In this document: in pieces, positions 58,964 to 64,000 of the stretch
Layout of the letters: the number at the start of each line of letters is the position of its first letter
How positions within the stretch are numbered: position 1 is the stretch's first letter
DNA from: Bradyrhizobium frederickii
GTDB lineage: Bacteria; Pseudomonadota; Alphaproteobacteria; Rhizobiales; Xanthobacteraceae
DNA: 64,000 nt
NCBI RefSeq assembly: GCF_004570865.1
Contig: NZ_SPQS01000001.1
Location: forward strand, 434,001-498,000
Direction of reading: 5' to 3'
The notes under the pieces: generated by a model
Database searches by the model: none
Told to the model about the DNA's origin: nothing
Seen by the model: the letters and a program-made list of their open reading frames with translations, nothing else
Translations under genes and position numbers: made by a program

Positions 58964-61900
58964 TTGGCCACCGCCGTCAATGTCAGTGCCACCAACAACG
59001 CCGAGATCGACGGCCTGCTGTCCGGTTACAAATGGACCGGCACGATCACCTATAGCTTTCCTGACGCATCGAGCGACTATCCCAATCCCTATTACGGCGA
59101 CGGCGAGCCGACCACGTCGGGCTTTGCCTCGGCGCCCACCCAGATCCAGGCGGCGATCAACTACGCGATCGGGCTGATCCTCGGTTACACCAACGCCAAT
59201 ATCCAGTACGCGGGCACCAACGGCGCCGACATCATGATCGCGCAGTCGCCGGCGGCCAATCCGACTGCTTACGCCTACTATCCCGTCAATTATGCGCCCG
59301 GCGGCGACATCTGGTTCGGCACCCAATACAATTTCTCGCTGGCCAAGCTCGGCAATTATTACTTCACGACCGCGCTGCACGAGCTCGGCCATGCCCTCGG
59401 CCTCAAGCACAGCCAGGAGGCCGGCGGCCCCGCCAACGTCGCGGTGCCGGGCGCGCATGACAGCAGCGAATACACCGTCATGAGCTATCGCAGCTATGTC
59501 GGTGGTTCAACGACGTCCGGCTACACCAACGAAGCGTACGGATATTCGCAGACCTACATGGCGAACGATATCCTCGCGCTCCAGACGATGTACGGCGCGG
59601 ACTACACGACCCAGAGCAGCAACACCGTCTACACCTGGAATCCGACCACCGGGCAGCAATCCATCAACGGCGTCGGGCAGCTCGCGCCGGGCGGCGGGGT
59701 CGGCGGCTCGGCCAACCGCATCTACGAGACGGTCTGGGACGGCGGCGGCGTCGATACCTACGACCTGTCGAACTACACGACGAACCTGAGCATCAACCTC
59801 AATCCCGGCGCTTCGTCGGTATTCTCCTCCGTGCAACTGGCGTATCTCGGTGACGGCCATTACGCCTCGGGCAACGTCTACAACGCCTATCTCTACAACG
59901 GCGACGCACGCTCCTACATCGACAACGCCATCGGCGGATCCGGCACCGACACCATCATCGGCAACGCCATCGCCAATTCGCTGAACGGCGGCGGCGGCAA
60001 CGACACGATCACGGGCGGGGCGGGCAACGACACCATCACCGGCGGCGCCGGCACCGACACCGCGGTGTACTCAGGCGGCCAGGCCAATTACACGATTACG
60101 TACAACACCACGACGCAGACCTTCACCCTGGTCGACCTGCGCAGCGGTTCGCCTGACGGCACCGATACCGTCACCGGGGTCGAATATTTCCAGTTTGCCG
60201 GCGTCGCGGTCGCCAGCTCCACTCTGGTGACGACCGTGATCGAGACGCTCGGATCGACCAGCGTGGTCCAGTCGGGCGGCAACTATTACCTGAACAACAT
60301 CTCGACCGGCACCGGACCTACGCTGAAATATGCAGGCTCTGCGGTGAACACGGCCAATTACACCACCTGGTCGGTCATTGCCGCGGAGCAGGTGTCGGGC
60401 GGCGGTTACGACGTGGTCTGGAAGGATTCGTCGACCGGGCATTACTCGGTCTGGAGCACGAACAGCAGCGGCAATTTCGTCATGACACTTGCGGCGGCCC
60501 CGGAAGTGCTGGGGTCCGATCCCTCTCTGAAGGCGTTGGAGCCGACCCTCCAGCAGGATCTCAACGGCGACGGGACGATTGGCCTCAACGTCGTCACGAT
60601 CGAGGCGCTGGGATCGACCAGCGTGGTCCAGTCGGGCGGTAACTACTATCTGGACAACATCTCCACCGGCATCGGACCTGCGCTGAAATACGCAGGCTCT
60701 GTGGTGAACACGGCCAATTACACCACATGGTCGGTCATTGCCGCCGAGCAGGTGTCGGGCGGCGGCTACGACGTGGTCTGGAAGGATTCGTCGAACGGGC
60801 ATTACTCGGTGTGGAGCACCGACAGCAGCGGCAATTTCGTCAAGACGCTTGCGGCAGCCCCCGAAGTGCTGGGGACCGATCCCTCTCTGAAAGCGCTGGA
60901 GCCGACGCTGCAACAGGATCTCAACGGCGACGGCACGATTGGGGTGCCGGTTGCCCCTCCTGCGACGATCGAGGCAATCGGATCGACCAGCGTCGTGCTG
61001 TCGGGCGGTAACTACTATCTGGACAACATCTCCACCGGCACCGGACCTACGCTGAAATATGCAGGCTCTGCGGTGAACACGGCCAATTACACCACCTGGT
61101 CGGTCATTGCCGCCGAGCAGGTCTCGGGCGGCGGCTACGACGTGGTCTGGAAGAATTCGGCGAACGGACATTATTCGGTCTGGAGCACTGACAGCAGCGG
61201 CAATTTCGTGACGACACTTGCGGCGGCCCCCGAAGTGCTGGGGACCGATTCCTCTCTGAAGGCATTGGAGCCGACGCTGCAGCAGGATCTCAACGGCGAT
61301 GGGACGATTGGGGTGCCGGTGGCCCCGCCTTTGACGATCGAGGCAATCGGATCGACCAGTGTGGTCGTGTCCGGTGGCAACTACTATCTGGACAACATCT
61401 CGACCGGCACCGGGCCTACGCTGAAATATGCAGGCTCTGTGGTGAACACGGCCAATTACACCACATGGTCGGTCATTGCCGCAGAGCAGGTCTCGGGCGG
61501 CGGCTACGACGTGGTCTGGAAGAATTCGGCGAACGGACATTATTCCGTCTGGAGCACCGACAGCGGCGGCAATTTCGTGACGACGCTTGCTTCGGCTCCC
61601 GAAGTGCTAGGGACCGATCCGTCCCTGAAGGCGCTTGAGCCGACGCTGCAGCAGGATCTCAACGGCGACGGGACGATTGGGGTGCCGGTGGCCCCGCCTT
61701 TGACGATCGAGGCAATCGGATCGACCAGTGTGGTCGTGTCCGGTGGCAACTACTATCTGGACAACATCTCGACCGGCACCGGGCCTACGCTGAAATATGC
61801 AGGCTCTGTGGTGAACACGGCCAATTACACCACATGGTCGGTCATTGCCGCAGAGCAGGTCTCGGGCGGCGGCTACGACGTGGTCTGGAAGAATTCGGCG

Positions 61901-62284
61901 AACGGACATTATTCCGTCTGGAGCACCGACAGCAGCGGCAATTTCGTGACGACGCTTGCCGCGGCTCCCGAAGTGCTCGGGACCGATCCGTCCCTGAAGG
62001 CGCTCGAGCCGACGCTGCAGCAGGATCTCAATGGCGATGGCGCCGTGGGCGCAGCGCCGCCCGCGACTGCCGGGCTCAATATGTTCGGCGAAGGCTTTGC
62101 CTTCAATTTCACCCAGGGCGGGACCACCTCGTTCGAGTTGCCGGACGCCATGCCTGCGCCTGCAATTGTGCAGACAGCGTCAGAGCTGTGGGCGCAACAA
62201 TCGGGAAGCCCAGACACGGCTGTAGGCGACATTCTGGCCGATTTTCTTCACAACCAGCAGGAACACGGTTTCCTGCTGAGCTGA
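58964..62284 (+). CDS. M10 serralysin-like metalloprotease with RTX segment and five tandem C-terminal repeats
   Basis: Secreted zinc protease of 1106 aa. The catalytic domain (1-180) has HELGHALGLKH (H139, E140, H143, H149) and the Met-turn YTVMSY (M173). A short RTX calcium-binding segment (GGGGNDTITGGAGNDTITGG) is near 345-365. From residue 426 to 1029 there are five repeats of about 120-123 aa, each with SVIAAEQVSGGGYDVVWK and ending QDLNGDGTIG, a DxNxDG calcium-loop. No signal peptide exists; the C-terminal HNQQEHGFLLS suits a type I secretion signal. The start is TTG at 58964 with GGAGAG. No secretion genes are in the window. Confidence 0.87.
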   Translation: MATAVNVSATNNAEIDGLLSGYKWTGTITYSFPDASSDYPNPYYGDGEPTTSGFASAPTQIQAAINYAIGLILGYTNANIQYAGTNGADIMIAQSPAANPTAYAYYPVNYAPGGDIWFGTQYNFSLAKLGNYYFTTALHELGHALGLKHSQEAGGPANVAVPGAHDSSEYTVMSYRSYVGGSTTSGYTNEAYGYSQTYMANDILALQTMYGADYTTQSSNTVYTWNPTTGQQSINGVGQLAPGGGVGGSANRIYETVWDGGGVDTYDLSNYTTNLSINLNPGASSVFSSVQLAYLGDGHYASGNVYNAYLYNGDARSYIDNAIGGSGTDTIIGNAIANSLNGGGGNDTITGGAGNDTITGGAGTDTAVYSGGQANYTITYNTTTQTFTLVDLRSGSPDGTDTVTGVEYFQFAGVAVASSTLVTTVIETLGSTSVVQSGGNYYLNNISTGTGPTLKYAGSAVNTANYTTWSVIAAEQVSGGGYDVVWKDSSTGHYSVWSTNSSGNFVMTLAAAPEVLGSDPSLKALEPTLQQDLNGDGTIGLNVVTIEALGSTSVVQSGGNYYLDNISTGIGPALKYAGSVVNTANYTTWSVIAAEQVSGGGYDVVWKDSSNGHYSVWSTDSSGNFVKTLAAAPEVLGTDPSLKALEPTLQQDLNGDGTIGVPVAPPATIEAIGSTSVVLSGGNYYLDNISTGTGPTLKYAGSAVNTANYTTWSVIAAEQVSGGGYDVVWKNSANGHYSVWSTDSSGNFVTTLAAAPEVLGTDSSLKALEPTLQQDLNGDGTIGVPVAPPLTIEAIGSTSVVVSGGNYYLDNISTGTGPTLKYAGSVVNTANYTTWSVIAAEQVSGGGYDVVWKNSANGHYSVWSTDSGGNFVTTLASAPEVLGTDPSLKALEPTLQQDLNGDGTIGVPVAPPLTIEAIGSTSVVVSGGNYYLDNISTGTGPTLKYAGSVVNTANYTTWSVIAAEQVSGGGYDVVWKNSANGHYSVWSTDSSGNFVTTLAAAPEVLGTDPSLKALEPTLQQDLNGDGAVGAAPPATAGLNMFGEGFAFNFTQGGTTSFELPDAMPAPAIVQTASELWAQQSGSPDTAVGDILADFLHNQQEHGFLLS
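60239..62050 (+). repeat. Five tandem 360-369 bp coding repeats
   Basis: Units begin at 60239, 60599, 60968, 61337 and 61706, so spacing is 360 and then 369 bp three times. Units 4 and 5 are almost identical at the DNA level apart from a few changes around 61564-61600 and 61933-61970. All units stay in frame with the metalloprotease gene. Such near-identity suggests recent unequal exchange and could cause assembly errors in copy number. Confidence 0.85.
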
Positions 62285-62371
62285 CGGCGTGGGTCGTGTT
62301 GATCGACGCAAGTGTAGGCGGCTGTCCGGCGCGATTTCAAAGACGGCTGCCGCGCGCCTCGGCTTCGCAGC

Positions 62372-64000
62372 TCACCAAGCGTACTTGAACACGCCCTTAC
62401 CGGAATAGCTGGTGACGTTGCTTGAGAACTCGCCGTCGAAGGTGGCGGCGATCGAGAAGCCGCTCAGCCATTTCATCTCGGCGCTGCCGCTCACGAGTGC
62501 GGAATCGGCATCGACTTGAGCGCCGTTCACCACGAAGCTGGTGCCGGGCAGGGTCTGGAACAGCGCGGTGATTGCGCGGCTCGGATTGTAATCGTGCGCC
62601 CAGGCGGCGCGGCCGCGCAGCGTCAGCACGCCGTTCTGCATGGCGTAGGATCTGTCGGTGCGCAGGCCAAGCTCAGAGCGGGTATCGGTCAGCGATTGCG
62701 AAGCATAGTTCAGCCCGAACAGCCCGCCGCCGTTGAGGCTGACCTCGGAGTAATTGGGAAGATTGAAATTCGTCACCTGCGCGGCAGCGTAGGGCGTGAT
62801 GCCGACCAGCGGCGTCGCGAAGCGATAGCCGCCCTCGAAGCGGGCCGAGAATGTGTCGGCCTTGAAACGGCCCTGGAGCTGATCGAAGCCGCCGGGCGCC
62901 ACGGTGCGGTTGGTCGTGACGTCGTGCCAGCCATAGGCGAGCGCAGCCGAGACGTAGGCCGGCCCGAAATTGTGCCGACCGTAGACGCCGGCCTGGAACA
63001 GGTCGGCCGAGCCCGAGCCCATCGCGTTGGCGAGCGAGTAATTCAGGCCGCCGCCGCCGAGCGCAAAGCCGACCAGCGTGTCCACCGAGATCCTGTAATC
63101 CGCGCCGGCGGCACCGCCCCAGACCCGCGCCGTTAGATCCTGCGAGCCGACCGCTGCGTTGCCACCGACTTCGGCCGAACCGCCATAGCCGGCGGCCCAG
63201 ACGCTCCAGCGGCTGCTTGGGCCCGAGGAAAGGAGCGGCGCCTTGGTGGCCATTGCATAGGCCTCGCGCTCGCGCGCGGTGGCCGGCCGCATCGCGGCGT
63301 AGGTGGCTGCCTCATTGCTTTCGGCGAACTGTGCGACGCTGCCCGCCCTGGCGAAGCCACCGCTGCGTCCGACGACGGTCGGGTCGAGCATCAGGTTGAG
63401 GAACTGGCCGTCGGCATTGATCGCCGCCTGGATGATACCGGTGCCGAGCTCGCCCGAGGCGGTGGTCAGCCCCGCCGGCGACAGTGCCGCGAAGGCCAAG
63501 GGAATACTGCCGGTGCCGTTGAAGAAGTTGGTCAGTGTGTTCGCGACGTTCTGTTGGTTGACGTTGAGTCCGCCACCTTGCGCGAAATTGACGTTGACGT
63601 TGAGGAACACGTTATTGGGGTCGTAGCTCAGCGTCCCGTTGAGCGTCGGCACGTTGGAGGCGACGTTCGGGTTGAAGGTGCTGCCGGCCAGGGTGCCGGC
63701 CGCTGTCAGGATCGTATACTGCTTCTTGACCGTACCCGATGTGAAGTTGACGCTCACCGCCGCGCCGCCGAGACCGGCTGCGCCCGTGACCTGGGCGAGG
63801 CTGGCGTTGGCCGAGGAGACCTGCACCAGATAGGTCGAGGCGGCGGTAAAGGTCAGTGATCCGCTGATTGTCATTGGGCCGAACGGGCTTGTCGTGCTGC
63901 CGGGCGCCAGCGTACCACCGTTGACCGCGACGCCCGCGATCGTGCCGCTGCCGGCGAGCGTGCCTCCCGCATTGACGGTGGTCGGGCTGTTTAGAAGCGT
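62372..64000 (-). CDS. Autotransporter, C-terminal barrel plus part of passenger (incomplete)
   Basis: The frame is open from the right window edge to the stop at 62372 (542 codons and on). The first 180 residues seen resemble autotransporter-associated beta-strand repeats (GGTLAGSGTIAGVAVNGGTLAPG), and the last about 280 residues are a type V barrel domain (starts about WSVWAAGYGG and ends in FKYAW with an aromatic terminus). It is an outer-membrane self-secreting surface protein. The N-terminus, signal peptide and most of the passenger lie outside. It is convergent with the metalloprotease gene, 87 bases apart. Confidence 0.85.
   Translation of the reverse strand, partial: TLLNSPTTVNAGGTLAGSGTIAGVAVNGGTLAPGSTTSPFGPMTISGSLTFTAASTYLVQVSSANASLAQVTGAAGLGGAAVSVNFTSGTVKKQYTILTAAGTLAGSTFNPNVASNVPTLNGTLSYDPNNVFLNVNVNFAQGGGLNVNQQNVANTLTNFFNGTGSIPLAFAALSPAGLTTASGELGTGIIQAAINADGQFLNLMLDPTVVGRSGGFARAGSVAQFAESNEAATYAAMRPATAREREAYAMATKAPLLSSGPSSRWSVWAAGYGGSAEVGGNAAVGSQDLTARVWGGAAGADYRISVDTLVGFALGGGGLNYSLANAMGSGSADLFQAGVYGRHNFGPAYVSAALAYGWHDVTTNRTVAPGGFDQLQGRFKADTFSARFEGGYRFATPLVGITPYAAAQVTNFNLPNYSEVSLNGGGLFGLNYASQSLTDTRSELGLRTDRSYAMQNGVLTLRGRAAWAHDYNPSRAITALFQTLPGTSFVVNGAQVDADSALVSGSAEMKWLSGFSIAATFDGEFSSNVTSYSGKGVFKYAW

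Noticed and set aside
60071..61540. Minus-strand frame with repeated segments over the protease repeats, and the idea of a CRISPR array
   Set aside because: The repeats are 360-369 bp, stay in frame with the plus-strand protease and have no spacers, so they are protein-coding duplications.

Overview
This 64 kb window is GC-rich, tightly packed chromosomal DNA from an alphaproteobacterium, most likely Bradyrhizobium or a close relative. That reading rests on gene content: FixK/FNR-type boxes with an FnrN/FixK1-like regulator, an Omp25/31-type porin, TRAP and tripartite tricarboxylate transporters, many CoA-dependent catabolic genes and short palindromic intergenic repeats. It is inference, not a database match. 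I see no rRNA, tRNA, CRISPR array, phage or insertion sequence, and no gap between genes longer than 300 bases.

Region 1 (1-2.2 kb) is the end of an ABC importer operon (two permeases) followed by a NicX-like ring-cleavage dioxygenase. Region 2 (2.2-18.4 kb) looks like a complete 2-aminobenzoate (anthranilate) or related aryl-CoA catabolic island. It has an aryl-CoA ligase, a two-domain aryl-CoA monooxygenase/reductase (FAD hydroxylase plus old-yellow-enzyme domain), beta-oxidation-like enzymes (acyl-CoA ligase, acyl-CoA dehydrogenase, enoyl-CoA hydratase, 3-hydroxyacyl-CoA dehydrogenase, SDR), an alpha/beta hydrolase, an octopine-dehydrogenase-family enzyme, a flavin monooxygenase, a cupin, a Rid-family protein, a LivK-like binding protein and a MarR regulator. 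Six related A/T-rich palindromes (core TTTTAAGCCTAAAA) sit in front of its transcription units, including marR, and are probably the MarR operators.

Region 3 (18.4-33.9 kb) is a low-oxygen/storage block: CBS-BON protein, PHA synthase, CHAD protein, kinase-like P-loop protein, alcohol dehydrogenase, universal stress protein, acyl-CoA-synthetase/GNAT fusion, membrane-anchored small proteins, an MlaEFD-type lipid transporter, a cytochrome c, an FNR-type regulator with a cysteine cluster, and a 41-residue membrane peptide. Eight TTGA-N6-TCAA boxes lie in its promoter gaps, so it looks like one FixK/FNR regulon.

Region 4 (34.2-44.8 kb) has a Crp-type regulator, a cyclase-family hydrolase divergent from a TRAP transporter plus SDR operon, a decayed ModA-like gene beside a molybdopterin oxidoreductase, a caspase-fold protein lacking both catalytic residues, and an enoyl-CoA hydratase. 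Region 5 (44.9-58.3 kb) looks like 2-hydroxyacid/glyoxylate metabolism: a GlcG-like protein, a large FAD/Fe-S hydroxyacid dehydrogenase, a GntR/FCD regulator, two tandem class V aminotransferases, an enoyl-CoA hydratase, a TctCBA importer, a porin and a class III CoA transferase. Region 6 (58.4-64 kb) is surface and secretion: a small exported protein, an M10 serralysin-like metalloprotease with five near-identical C-terminal repeats, and the C-terminal part of an autotransporter running off the window.
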